A program made the translations under genes and the position numbers. A DNA stretch of 64,000 nt, taken from the NCBI RefSeq assembly GCF_002307355.1, contig NZ_CP017481.1, positions 930,001-994,000 on the forward strand, written 5' to 3'. Below, one piece after another: positions 37,195 through 45,645 of this stretch. How positions within the stretch are numbered: position 1 is the first letter of the stretch; each line of letters starts with the position of its first letter. The notes beneath the pieces are model-generated. The model was not told the origin of the DNA. It searched no databases and worked only from the letters and a program-made list of their open reading frames with translations. Source of the stretch: Pectobacterium polaris. Lineage in GTDB: Bacteria > Pseudomonadota > Gammaproteobacteria > Enterobacterales > Enterobacteriaceae.

Positions 37195-37851
37195 TCATTC
37201 CTGATGGCGCTTATCGTTAGGCAGCGGAGTCGCTGAGGAAATGGCCTTCACCGCCTCTCGGCTACGCAGAAAGACCCAGCCTGCGATCCCTGCCAGCATC
37301 GCGCCGGTCACCAGATCGATGAACAGGTGTCGGCGCAGTTGCAGGATAGAAAGGGCAATCGCCGCTCCCCACAGAAGGTACAAACTGGTTTTTACCTTCT
37401 GCTGGCCATCACTCATCGCCCACACCGCCAGCACCGTTAGCGCAATATGCAGTGACGGCAGGCAATTCTGCGGCGAGTCGATACGCAGCAAAAGCTGTAG
37501 CACACGAGTAGAGAGATCGTCCCCGACGACCTGCGGATACACCATCGTGGTCGGAAAAATCAGGTACACCGCACCCGCGATCAAGGCAGTCAGCTGCGTT
37601 GCCCGGCGTAATCCTGCCAGACGCGTAATCGGGCAGGATAAATAAGATAGCGGCACGATGATAAAAAACGAGAGATACAGCCAGATCGCCGAGGCGCTAA
37701 ACGGAATCCACTCATCAACAAACGACGTCGGCAGCACCGTTCCCTGCCCCTGAAACTGCGCACTCAGTTGATATACCAGCCCGACCGTTCCCCAGCCGAA
37801 GAGCAGCGCTTTCAGTCGCAACAGCAGCGTTTCTTGAGGAAATAGCCTCAT
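37195..37851 (-). CDS. PAP2 family membrane phosphatase / phosphotransferase-like protein
   Basis: The 218-residue membrane protein has about six helices. PAP2 features are NCLPSLHIAL (about 129-138) and RRHLFIDLVTG near 174-184, where H and D match the final catalytic pair. The Asn-Cys-Leu-Pro-Ser-Leu-His form resembles the inositol-phosphotransferase branch. It could remove phosphate from, or transfer a head group to, the lipid made by the operon. Its start overlaps the ligase stop as ATGA. Confidence 0.83.
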   Translation of the reverse strand: MRLFPQETLLLRLKALLFGWGTVGLVYQLSAQFQGQGTVLPTSFVDEWIPFSASAIWLYLSFFIIVPLSYLSCPITRLAGLRRATQLTALIAGAVYLIFPTTMVYPQVVGDDLSTRVLQLLLRIDSPQNCLPSLHIALTVLAVWAMSDGQQKVKTSLYLLWGAAIALSILQLRRHLFIDLVTGAMLAGIAGWVFLRSREAVKAISSATPLPNDKRHQE

Positions 37852-39134
37852 GCACTCTCCTTTAGGCGGGTAATCCGTCTGCGCTTTTGCGTAAATTCTG
37901 GCGCAATCTCACTGGCGGTGAGATGCCACCGTAGCCGCGACGCATCAATGCCCTGCAACGCAAACTGCTGTGACAGACTATCCCGACAGGCTTCCAGCTC
38001 CGGCAGGCTGCACGCGGCGGATAAATGCAGCGTCGCGTCGCCCTGCTGCACCAACCGATAGTCGGCATGCAGCGGCAGCGCATTGGCAATAATCCGGCTA
38101 CAGAGATCCGCAAACACGGTCTGAGGCTCGCCGTTACTGTCCGGCAGTTGCAGACTGTCATCGCTACGCCCTTCAATGCGGGCAATCGCCATCGTCACTC
38201 GACCACACGCACAGGGCGTTTTTTGCTTCACCAACACATCGTCCAGCCGATAGCGCACAATCGGCTGGGTGCTGCGGGTGAAATCGGTGATGATGGGCGT
38301 AAAGCGTTCGTCATCCAGCCACTGCGGCTCGATGTGAATAAATTCTTCGTTGAGATGCAGCGTACCGTGCTCGCAGGTCGATGCCAGAAAGCCTTCCGTC
38401 GCCTGATACACTTCCCCAACCTGTCCGAAGACCTGCCGGAGCAATTGCTTGTCCTGCGGTTCCAGCACCTCGGCCACGGAAATCACCTTTTTGACCGACA
38501 GCCGTAGCTCACCACGCTGTACCGCCAGCGCCAGCTCGCGCAGCACCTGTGCAGGGGCGACGATAATCGATGGCGACCACGCTTCCAGCCGCGAAAAATG
38601 CTCAGAAAATGGCGCAAAGAGATCGTAAAACGACAGGCTGAGCCAGCGGTTATCCACGCTGTGATACAGGTTGTTATCAGCTCGCAGGAACAGCGCAACC
38701 CGCTCACCGACACGTAGCCCGTCCGGCAGCATTTTCGCCAGCATGCCTCCCGCCCATACCTGCTGTTCACGCGGGCTGACGACAAACAGACCACGCTGCC
38801 CAGAGGTGCCGGACGACAGCCCGACGCTAAACCCGCCCACATTCGGCGTGAAGTCGCGATCTTCCTCACTGCGGCGCGCGCAAGCGAGCAGTTCATCCCG
38901 CTTAAGCCCGGCGGTGTTCATCCGATCGAATTCGGCCATCATCACGGCTTTATTCATCATCGGCCAGGATGTCATGGGTAGCTGGCAGTAAGGCCGGAAA
39001 TAGGGGCTGCGCGCCAGCACGCGCCGTGCAAAACGAGAAAGCTGGCGCTGCTGATGGCGTTCAAGCGCCTGACGAGTAGAAAAGGTCAGGCGTCTGGCGC
39101 GGAAATAGTGCCAGATCGTCATCAGCGGAATCAT
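37848..39134 (-). CDS. F390-synthetase-like adenylate-forming enzyme
   Basis: The 428-residue protein belongs to the phenylacetate-CoA ligase/coenzyme F390 synthetase group of ANL enzymes. It shows the ATP-loop SSGTSGQRG (107-115), an A5-like YQATEGFLA near 240-248 and a CACGR metal-type site near 310. Since the organism has no F420, it most likely adenylates a carboxylic acid, for example a fatty or beta-hydroxy acid from the operon. It takes the place that OleC has in olefin loci, but similarity to OleC itself was not established. Confidence 0.8.
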   Translation of the reverse strand: MIPLMTIWHYFRARRLTFSTRQALERHQQRQLSRFARRVLARSPYFRPYCQLPMTSWPMMNKAVMMAEFDRMNTAGLKRDELLACARRSEEDRDFTPNVGGFSVGLSSGTSGQRGLFVVSPREQQVWAGGMLAKMLPDGLRVGERVALFLRADNNLYHSVDNRWLSLSFYDLFAPFSEHFSRLEAWSPSIIVAPAQVLRELALAVQRGELRLSVKKVISVAEVLEPQDKQLLRQVFGQVGEVYQATEGFLASTCEHGTLHLNEEFIHIEPQWLDDERFTPIITDFTRSTQPIVRYRLDDVLVKQKTPCACGRVTMAIARIEGRSDDSLQLPDSNGEPQTVFADLCSRIIANALPLHADYRLVQQGDATLHLSAACSLPELEACRDSLSQQFALQGIDASRLRWHLTASEIAPEFTQKRRRITRLKESA

Positions 39135-39937
39135 AGGTCACCCTCGTGACACAGCCGAATCTCGACTTGCCCGTTCAGGTGCAACTGGTGCAGTTGATCC
39201 AGCGTGTGGTAATAGGCTTTTGGATCGTCCATCACCAGATTCGCCAAGCGCGACGGCCCACGCCCTTCGCGATAGCTGTGCGGCGACCAGGCAGCATCGC
39301 TTGCCAGCAGCACCCAGCCGTTTTCCGTCAGTACAAACGCGCCGAGGTGTCCGGCAGCATGGCCGGGCAACGGCACCAGCACGATCTCTTTATCGCTACC
39401 CGGCAACGCATAGCCTTGCGTAAACGGCGCCAGCTCGGCTGGCAGATCGGTAAGCGGGAAGTTCTCAACAAACTGAAGCGCCTGCTCAAAATGTTCAGGG
39501 ATCAGCGCGGGCACAAACGCCCGCTTCAAGGCCGCGAAACCGCGCAGATTCCGCGTCTGCTGCCATCCCAGCGCCGAACAGATAAACGGCACGTTAGGGA
39601 AATCCCGCAACCCCGCAATATGGTCGCCGTGAAAATGGGAAATAATCAGGCCGTCGATGTCCGCAGGTTGAATCCCCTGCCCGTGTAGCTGGTGAATCAG
39701 CGCATCTTTTGTCTCAAAATGCACTGGCGTCATTCTGCGGTACAGCTGGAACAGGCCGGATTGCGTGGCATCGGTAAAATGCTGGGCATAGCCTGTGTCC
39801 CAGAGCCAGCGCTTGCCCTGACTTTCCAGCATCCAGACGCGCGCCGGAAAACGGCACACTTTCCATCCCGCACCACGCAGCGCCATGCAGCCGGGATGCA
39901 GGCAGTACCCGACTTCAAACGTTGAAATATTAGCCAT
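39131..39937 (-). CDS. Metallo-beta-lactamase fold hydrolase
   Basis: The 268-residue protein has the dimetal motif SHFHGDH (100-106), a PGHAAGH third-ligand region, and LLASDAAW with the bridging aspartate. Members hydrolyse thioesters, lactones or phosphodiesters; lactonase relatives degrade acyl-homoserine lactones. I chose ATG 39937, overlapping the epimerase stop by 8 bp. In this operon a thioesterase or beta-lactone hydrolase role is an inference. Confidence 0.83.
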   Translation of the reverse strand: MANISTFEVGYCLHPGCMALRGAGWKVCRFPARVWMLESQGKRWLWDTGYAQHFTDATQSGLFQLYRRMTPVHFETKDALIHQLHGQGIQPADIDGLIISHFHGDHIAGLRDFPNVPFICSALGWQQTRNLRGFAALKRAFVPALIPEHFEQALQFVENFPLTDLPAELAPFTQGYALPGSDKEIVLVPLPGHAAGHLGAFVLTENGWVLLASDAAWSPHSYREGRGPSRLANLVMDDPKAYYHTLDQLHQLHLNGQVEIRLCHEGDL

Positions 39938-40958
39938 GTCCGTCAGTCCTCCGCTGTGCAAGGTGCGCATTGAACCAGTTACCCGTTAGCTCGATGCCCT
40001 GCTGAAGGGAGAAACGCGGCTGATATCCCAGCTCCTGCTTGGCTTTCTCCGCACTGAGCGTCATATCGAAATTCACCGCTCCCGCACTATAGCGCGTCAG
40101 CAGCGGCTCTTTCCGGCTAAACCACGAAAACAGCTCCATGCCACCCGCCACCGCATGCAGCAGCGGATACGGCACCGCCCTGACGCGATAGTTCATCCCT
40201 AGCGGCCCGATCAGCAGCTGCTCAAGCATCTCTGCAAGGCGTGTGGGCTCATGATTAGTGATGTTGTACGCCGAGCCAGACACCAGACCCATACGCTGGC
40301 TGGCAAGCACCATCGCTTCCACGACGTTGCCGACAAACGTCAGATCCAGCAGCGCTTCACCACCGCGCGGGAGCCGCAACACGCCACCGCCCACCGCGAT
40401 CTGTTCCAGAACTCGCGGCAGAATCACGCGGTCGTGCGGGCCAAACAGGCCACGCGGGCGCAGAATCACGTAGGTGGTTTGCGGGTAGCGCGCCGTCAGC
40501 GTCTGAAGGCGTTCTTCCGCCAGAAATTTAGTCTGTGCATAGTGATTGGCAAAACGCGCCGCGCGGTAACTTTCATCGATATTCAGGTGGTGCTGGAAAT
40601 CGAAGTAAATCGCGGGCGTGGATATGTGTACAAAGCGCGAGATACCCAACTGACCGGCGGCGTCGGCCAGCCGTGCCGTTACCTCAGTATTATTCTGGTA
40701 AAAATCATTATATTGACCCCACGGTGATGATTTCGCGGCGCAGTGCCAGACCACATCACAGCCCGCCATTAGCGTTCGAAACTGGTCTACCGAGGTTTCC
40801 ACCAAATCGATACCGACAAACTGCGCGCCCAGCGCTTCAAGCTGTTGCCCCACCGAGCGATCGCGCCCGCAGGCCAGCACCTGATGCCCAGTCTGAAGCA
40901 GCCACTCCACCGCGTTACGCCCCAGCCCGCTGGTCGCGCCCGTGACGAAGACTCTCAT
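39930..40958 (-). CDS. NAD(P)-dependent epimerase/dehydratase family reductase (OleD-like)
   Basis: The 342-residue short-chain dehydrogenase has the nucleotide motif TGATSGLG (6-13) and catalytic Ser113 (HISTPAIY), Tyr140 and Lys144 (YAQTK). It also has the segment WHCAAKSSPWGQYNDF (71-86), which resembles the HVAAKAG-WG-Y motif of OleD and 3-beta-HSD-like reductases. OleD reduces 2-alkyl-3-ketoacids in head-to-head olefin synthesis, so it likely reduces the product of the KAS III enzyme encoded just upstream (4-bp overlap). Confidence 0.83.
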   Translation of the reverse strand: MRVFVTGATSGLGRNAVEWLLQTGHQVLACGRDRSVGQQLEALGAQFVGIDLVETSVDQFRTLMAGCDVVWHCAAKSSPWGQYNDFYQNNTEVTARLADAAGQLGISRFVHISTPAIYFDFQHHLNIDESYRAARFANHYAQTKFLAEERLQTLTARYPQTTYVILRPRGLFGPHDRVILPRVLEQIAVGGGVLRLPRGGEALLDLTFVGNVVEAMVLASQRMGLVSGSAYNITNHEPTRLAEMLEQLLIGPLGMNYRVRAVPYPLLHAVAGGMELFSWFSRKEPLLTRYSAGAVNFDMTLSAEKAKQELGYQPRFSLQQGIELTGNWFNAHLAQRRTDGHG

Positions 40959-41974
40959 GGGATCAATACCATGCCGCCCAGCGTCAACCCGGCGGCCGTA
41001 CCGACCAGCATCGCGGGTTCACCCTCAGGCAGACGTTGCGTCACGATGGCATGATGCAGCGCCGTCGGAATCGAGGCCGCCACCTGATTACCGTGATAGC
41101 GGTAAATATCAATCAGCCTTTCGGTCGGGATCGCCAGCCGCTTACGCATATGTTCCAGCGACAGGTGACTGGCCTGATGCGGAACCACCGCCGCCATCTG
41201 GTCCAGCGAATAACCGCTGGCATCCAGCAGCCGTTGCAGATAGCCCTCAATCAGGGCAGAAGCCTGCCTGAATAGTCGTTTTCCCTGCATATGGAACAGA
41301 AAATCATGCAGTTCCATCCCCGCTCGCGGGTTACGCAAGGTACCGCCTGCGCGGATCTGGCACAGTTCGTTGCCCTTCGGGTAGGTTTCCAGCAGACACG
41401 CCGCAATGCCGCTGCGCCCATCGCCGCGTTCGACAATGGCACACGCGGCACCATCGCCAAAAATCAGCGACGACTCTTCGTCATCCCAATCGATACCGCG
41501 CGAAGCCAGTTCGGTAGAGACGATGGCAATGCGTCGATAGGCACCGGTATTTAACAGCCCGGCCGCCACCTGAAGCGCGGAAATAAAGCTGACGCAGCTG
41601 CTGTTAATATCGAAACTGGCCGTCCCTTTTGGCAGAGACGACGCTTTTAATAAGTGGCTGGCGCTATAAGGCAGCGCCTGAATCGGAATCGCGGAAGCAA
41701 ACAGCAGCAGATCGATGGACGCTGGCGGAATAACGCCCCGCGCCAGCGCGTCATCTAACGCCGCCACACCGAGTTCCGCCTGGCTAGCATGATTATCCGC
41801 ATGGTGGCGATAAATAATGCCTGAACGGCTTTCGACATAACCAGCGGGCTTATTGAGCCGCACATCTAATTCAGCCGACGTCACCCGCTGCGCAGGAAGC
41901 GCGCTGCCGGTAGAAATAATCTTGAGTGGAACCAATCCCTGAGTGACTGCATGACTTTGCGTCTTCAACTTCAA
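40955..41974 (-). CDS. Beta-ketoacyl synthase III / OleA-like condensing enzyme (first gene of lipid operon)
   Basis: The 339-residue thiolase-fold protein has the catalytic triad Cys127 (INSSCVSF), His266 (VVPHQAS) and Asn296 (YHGNQVAAS) of FabH and OleA. It could condense an acyl-CoA with malonyl-ACP or, OleA-like, two acyl-CoAs. Possible starts are TTG 41974 and TTG 41968; the latter is better spaced from AAAGGA. The 195 bp to the divergent GlpM-like gene should hold the promoter of the whole eight-gene operon. It is not the housekeeping FabH, judged by context. Confidence 0.83.
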   Translation of the reverse strand: MKLKTQSHAVTQGLVPLKIISTGSALPAQRVTSAELDVRLNKPAGYVESRSGIIYRHHADNHASQAELGVAALDDALARGVIPPASIDLLLFASAIPIQALPYSASHLLKASSLPKGTASFDINSSCVSFISALQVAAGLLNTGAYRRIAIVSTELASRGIDWDDEESSLIFGDGAACAIVERGDGRSGIAACLLETYPKGNELCQIRAGGTLRNPRAGMELHDFLFHMQGKRLFRQASALIEGYLQRLLDASGYSLDQMAAVVPHQASHLSLEHMRKRLAIPTERLIDIYRYHGNQVAASIPTALHHAIVTQRLPEGEPAMLVGTAAGLTLGGMVLIP

Positions 41975-42169
41975 TCCTTTCCAGATTTATTATCGTTTTA
42001 CCCGTACTGAGCAGGCTATCACGTACGGTATTTATTCATTCTGCTGCTAAGAATAACGAAATCACCACAAATTGAAATCTTAAGCTGTGCGGTCGCCCTA
42101 TTCCATCCCGACACTTTTTCGCTATTCTCTGTGCATTCGCGATGCTTAATTAAGCCAGAAGTTATACTT

Positions 42170-42511
42170 ATGTCATTGTTTATCAAATCAGTTATTGGCG
42201 CGCTGATCGTATTGCTCATCAGCGTACTGGCGAAAAGCCGAAACTATTATATTGCCGGGCTGGTGCCGTTATTTCCCACGTTCGCGCTGATCGCACATTA
42301 TATCGTTGGTACCGAACGTGGGCTGGAAGCGCTGCGCGCCACCATCCTGTTTGGCATCTGGTCCGTGATTCCTTATCTGGTTTATCTCATCTCGCTTTAT
42401 TACTTTACCGCGTGGATGAAATTGCCCCAGGCACTGCTCGCGGCAGTCGTGTGTTGGAGTATATCAGCGGCACTGTTGGTCAAAATCTGGACGTGGTATC
42501 AGGGGAATTAG
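42170..42511 (+). CDS. GlpM family inner-membrane protein (YdgC-like)
   Basis: The 113-residue protein is almost entirely hydrophobic with about four transmembrane helices and matches E. coli YdgC: LLISVLAKSRNYYIAGLVPLF in part (AKSRNYYIAGL), then AHYIVGTERGLEALRAT. In Pseudomonas GlpM is needed for alginate production, but the mechanism is unknown. I chose ATG 42170. It diverges from the lipid operon; a hairpin at 42517 separates it from the rhodanese gene. Confidence 0.88.
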   Translation: MSLFIKSVIGALIVLLISVLAKSRNYYIAGLVPLFPTFALIAHYIVGTERGLEALRATILFGIWSVIPYLVYLISLYYFTAWMKLPQALLAAVVCWSISAALLVKIWTWYQGN

Positions 42512-42516
42512 GTGTT

Positions 42517-42540
42517 GGCAGAAGGGATGGCCCCTCTGCC
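42517..42540. terminator. Hairpin between convergent glpM-like and rhodanese genes
   Basis: GGCAGAAGGG and CCCCTCTGCC pair at nine of ten positions around 4 nt. It lies directly after the glpM-like stop and before the rhodanese stop. No long U-tract is visible. Confidence 0.55.
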
Positions 42541-42554
42541 ATAGGCAGGTGATA

Positions 42555-42944
42555 TCAGGCGAAGGCGAAGCCTTCATCTTCCCATCCCGTGATTCCCCCT
42601 ATCATAATTTTTACCGGGCGACCGAGTTGTGCCAGCTTTAATGCCGCCTGATCGGCACCATTGCAGTGCGGTCCCGCGCAATAGACGACAAACCGCGTGT
42701 CATCAGGCCACTCGGCCATACGCTCAGGTGTGATTTCACGGTGCGGCAGATGAATCGCCCCCGGTATATGGCGCGCGCTAAAGTGCTTCGTCGATCCCAC
42801 CACATGCAATAACACAAAGTCCTGCTGAGTGTCAGAGAGCGACCCCGCTACATCCGCACAGTCCGTTTCCACAGACAGACGACGTGAAAAATGGGATAGG
42901 GCGATATCAGAAGCAGCAAAGGGATATTCAGTCACGTAACTCAT
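42555..42944 (-). CDS. Rhodanese-like domain protein
   Basis: The 129-residue single-domain protein has a rhodanese fold with the active cysteine Cys89 in the loop CAGPHCNG. The second cysteine in the loop is unusual for simple thiosulfate transferases. Preceding IPGAIHLPH is the typical CH2A-type segment. Rhodaneses move sulfane sulfur or act as regulatory thiol proteins. It is divergent from the FtrA-like regulator, an arrangement seen in other bacteria that suggests regulation by it. Confidence 0.86.
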   Translation of the reverse strand: MSYVTEYPFAASDIALSHFSRRLSVETDCADVAGSLSDTQQDFVLLHVVGSTKHFSARHIPGAIHLPHREITPERMAEWPDDTRFVVYCAGPHCNGADQAALKLAQLGRPVKIMIGGITGWEDEGFAFA

Positions 42945-43063
42945 CGATTTTTCTCATTGATTGGAATGAGGCTCGACTATAAAACGGATACATAAAGGCT
43001 GGCAGATGGCATTATTGCCATATATCGTCAATATCATGACAAGTTATTGAGGTGAGGAAACCG

Positions 43064-44059
43064 ATGTTCAATCCGCTTGTTGTCGTACTCGCTTATGATG
43101 GCTTGTGTACATTCGAATTTGGTATCGCTGTTGAAGTCTTCGGCCTTCCTCGCCCCGAAATGGGTGAAAATTGGTATCAGTTTGCCGTTGCGGGTTTAGA
43201 CAGTGGCGCAATGCGGGCAACGGGTGGCATCCATGTGGTTGCCGATGGTGGCCTTGAGCTGTTAACACAGGCAGGAACGATTATCATTCCCGGCTGGAAA
43301 GGCAGTGATGTGCCCGTCCCTGCACATCTGGTCGATGCATTACGCCAGGCACATCAGCAGGGTGCCAGGCTGCTCTCTATCTGTTCTGGCGTTTTTGTCC
43401 TCGCGGCGACAGGCCTGCTTTCCGGGCGACGCGCGACGACGCATTGGCGCTACAGCGACACGTTAAAAATGCAATATCCTGACATCAACATCGAGCCAGA
43501 CGTGCTTTATATTGATGAAGGAACGATTCTTACGTCAGCCGGAAGTGCTGCGGGTATCGATCTGGGGCTGCATCTCATACGTCGGGATTACGGCAGCAAA
43601 GCAGCCAATCAAGTGGCTCGCCGACTGGTGGTCGCACCGCATCGTGATGGCGGGCAAGCACAGTATATTGAAAAAGCGGTACCTGTAGACTACGAACGCT
43701 CGCGACTCGGGCCGCTTATCGATCATGTCCGAGCCAACCTCGCGGAAGAGTATTCCGTTACGAAGCTGGCGGCAATTTCCTGTATGAGCCCACGCACGTT
43801 CCTTCGCCGTTTTTCTGCCGCTACGGGTACGACGCCAGCGCGCTGGCTACTGGCCGAACGGCTGAATACCGCACGCGATTTACTGGAAAACACGCGCTTA
43901 TCGATCGAAAAAATCGCCGAAACGGTGGGATTCGGTACCGCAGCCTCGTTACGCCACCATTTTCGCCAGCAGCTCGATCTCACGCCCTCAACCTATCGGT
44001 TGCGCTTCGGGCAGAGAGCCGATGATATCCCAGAGAATCTTGCCGCTAAGAGAGGATAA
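43064..44059 (+). CDS. ftrA: GlxA/FtrA-family transcriptional regulator (AraC-type)
   Basis: The 331-residue protein combines an N-terminal DJ-1/PfpI-like domain (about 1-185, with VVLAYDGLCTFEF and the ICSGVFVLAATGLL nucleophile-elbow region) and a C-terminal AraC helix-turn-helix domain (about 215-320, TKLAAISCMSPRTFLRRF and IAETVGFGTAASLRHHF). I chose ATG 43064 with AGGAAA upstream over GTG 43052. The neighbours suggest control of the rhodanese gene and the pectinesterase gene that begins only 4 bp downstream. The effector is unknown. Confidence 0.86.
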   Translation: MFNPLVVVLAYDGLCTFEFGIAVEVFGLPRPEMGENWYQFAVAGLDSGAMRATGGIHVVADGGLELLTQAGTIIIPGWKGSDVPVPAHLVDALRQAHQQGARLLSICSGVFVLAATGLLSGRRATTHWRYSDTLKMQYPDINIEPDVLYIDEGTILTSAGSAAGIDLGLHLIRRDYGSKAANQVARRLVVAPHRDGGQAQYIEKAVPVDYERSRLGPLIDHVRANLAEEYSVTKLAAISCMSPRTFLRRFSAATGTTPARWLLAERLNTARDLLENTRLSIEKIAETVGFGTAASLRHHFRQQLDLTPSTYRLRFGQRADDIPENLAAKRG

Positions 44060-44063
44060 GATC

Positions 44064-45266
44064 ATGACAAAAACGACGTATCCCGGCACGATTCATCGCC
44101 CCATTCTCTCCTCGCAGGAAGCCGAACACTTCACGCTCCCACACTATTTCACGCGGCCTGGACACGATGATCAGGCAGAAACTGACATCTGGCAGCCCGC
44201 ACCGATTGAGATCGATCCGGCGACGCCCTGGGTTGTCGGGCCACAGCTCGGGGTGGATGGCGCAACGCACACCCATGTTCAACAGGCGGTGAACGCCGCA
44301 CTGCGGGCGCAGAATGGTCGAGCGCGTATTGAGATTAAATTGCTGCCGGGCACCTATACTGGCACGGTCTATATCCCCGCCGATGCCCCACCGCTCACGC
44401 TGTTTGGGGCGGGAGAACAACCGAATGACGTAGTGATTCAACTCGCGTTGGATTCGATGTTTTCACCGACAACCTACCGGGAAACGGTAAATTCGCACGG
44501 CGAATATCAGCCCGGTGACCCCGCCTGGTACCTGTACGATCTCTGTGCATCAAAACAGAACGCGACGATTGATACCATTTGTGCCGCCGTGGTCTGGTCG
44601 CAAAGCGACAATTTCCAGATGAAGAACCTGACGGTGGTGAATACCTTGCTGGATTCGGTAGACAGCCGAGCACATCAGGCCGTCGCGCTGCGCACCGATG
44701 GCGACAAGGTTCAGCTTGAAAAGGTTCACCTCATCGGTCGTCAGGATACGTTTTTCGTCAATACCAGCAACCTTCAGAATGAGTACGTCACGGACCGCTA
44801 CAGCCGGGCCTACATTAAAGACAGCTACATTGAGGGCGATGTCGATTACGTTTTTGGGCGCGCGACCGCGGTATTCGAGCGCGTCCACTTTCATACGGTT
44901 TCCAGCCGTGGGGCGAAAGATATTCACGTCTTCGCGCCCGACAGCATGCCGTGGGTACAATATGGCTTTCTGGCAGTGGCGTGTCGTTTTACGGGAGACG
45001 AAGGTTTCAGCGGAGAAAGAAAGGCCAAACTGGGGCGCGCCTGGGATCAGGGAGCAAGGCAGACGGGATATCAGCCGGGCCAGACGGCAAACGGCCAGTT
45101 AGTGATTCGCGACAGCACGATTGACGCCAGCTATGACAGAGAACGGCCGTGGGGCGCTGCGGCAACCACCGCACGGCCCTTTACGGGTAACGCGGATTCA
45201 GCCCGCAATCTCGACGATGTGCATTTCAATCGGCTGTGGGAATACCACAATATCGACGAAGCGTAA
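44064..45266 (+). CDS. Pectinesterase (CE8) family protein without signal peptide
   Basis: CE8 enzymes remove methyl esters from pectin. The 400-residue protein has the right-handed beta-helix family motifs: HQAVALRTDGD, GRQDTFFVN with a catalytic aspartate, DVDYVFGRATAVFE with the second aspartate, and LGRAWDQ with the substrate arginine. Unlike secreted PemA or lipoprotein PemB, it starts MTKTTYPGTIHRP with no signal peptide or lipobox, so it is probably cytoplasmic and may act on imported oligogalacturonides or, like YbhC, on another ester. It is 4 bp from ftrA, implying one operon. Confidence 0.85.
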   Translation: MTKTTYPGTIHRPILSSQEAEHFTLPHYFTRPGHDDQAETDIWQPAPIEIDPATPWVVGPQLGVDGATHTHVQQAVNAALRAQNGRARIEIKLLPGTYTGTVYIPADAPPLTLFGAGEQPNDVVIQLALDSMFSPTTYRETVNSHGEYQPGDPAWYLYDLCASKQNATIDTICAAVVWSQSDNFQMKNLTVVNTLLDSVDSRAHQAVALRTDGDKVQLEKVHLIGRQDTFFVNTSNLQNEYVTDRYSRAYIKDSYIEGDVDYVFGRATAVFERVHFHTVSSRGAKDIHVFAPDSMPWVQYGFLAVACRFTGDEGFSGERKAKLGRAWDQGARQTGYQPGQTANGQLVIRDSTIDASYDRERPWGAAATTARPFTGNADSARNLDDVHFNRLWEYHNIDEA

Positions 45267-45343
45267 GGTACAGCGAAAGGGATAACAAAATATGAAAGGC
45301 GGATGCAACTCATGAAGACAATTAATGTAATTGAGACCTGATG

Positions 45344-45365
45344 GGCCTGTAAAACAATACAGGCC
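45344..45365 (+). terminator. Hairpin downstream of the pectinesterase gene
   Basis: GGCCTGTA and TACAGGCC pair perfectly around AAACAA, 78 bp after the stop codon. There is no U-run, so terminator function is tentative. Confidence 0.5.
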
Positions 45366-45540
45366 ATAGAGGAGAAAAAGCTATTTTTATTATACTATTG
45401 ATAAATCTCGCTTAATTAGCATTCCCTGATGTTAGCCAATCATCACGCTTATCCTGAGCGGTGTTTGTTTCTTTTACTTTACGCCCTTAACATTGTCGTA
45501 TAATTGTATGTTTTTCCACCTCAAAGAAAAGCTATACTAA

Positions 45541-45596
45541 GGTATAGGTTAGGCTATCGGTATAGGTTCCTATAGATATACCTATAGGTATAGGTA
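45541..45596. promoter_or_regulatory. GGTATAGG repeats and palindrome upstream of expR
   Basis: GGTATAGGTT recurs at 45541-45550 and 45559-45568, and GGTATAGGTA lies at 45587-45596. A 16-bp perfect palindrome of arms TATACCTA and TAGGTATA spans 45577-45592. Together these sit 50-105 bp before the expR start. The ACCT...AGGT core recalls lux-box halves, so ExpR autoregulation is plausible. The rest of 45366-45540 is AT-rich without a gene. Confidence 0.55.
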
Positions 45597-45645
45597 TATA
45601 CTTTTTCTACTACAGGATGTTGAGTTTTCAGGTTGAGGTCATGAG

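Noticed and set aside
45541-45596. CRISPR-like short repeats
   Set aside because: Repeat units are about 10 bp with irregular spacing and no unique spacers; a regulatory array is more likely. No CRISPR array was seen anywhere in the window.
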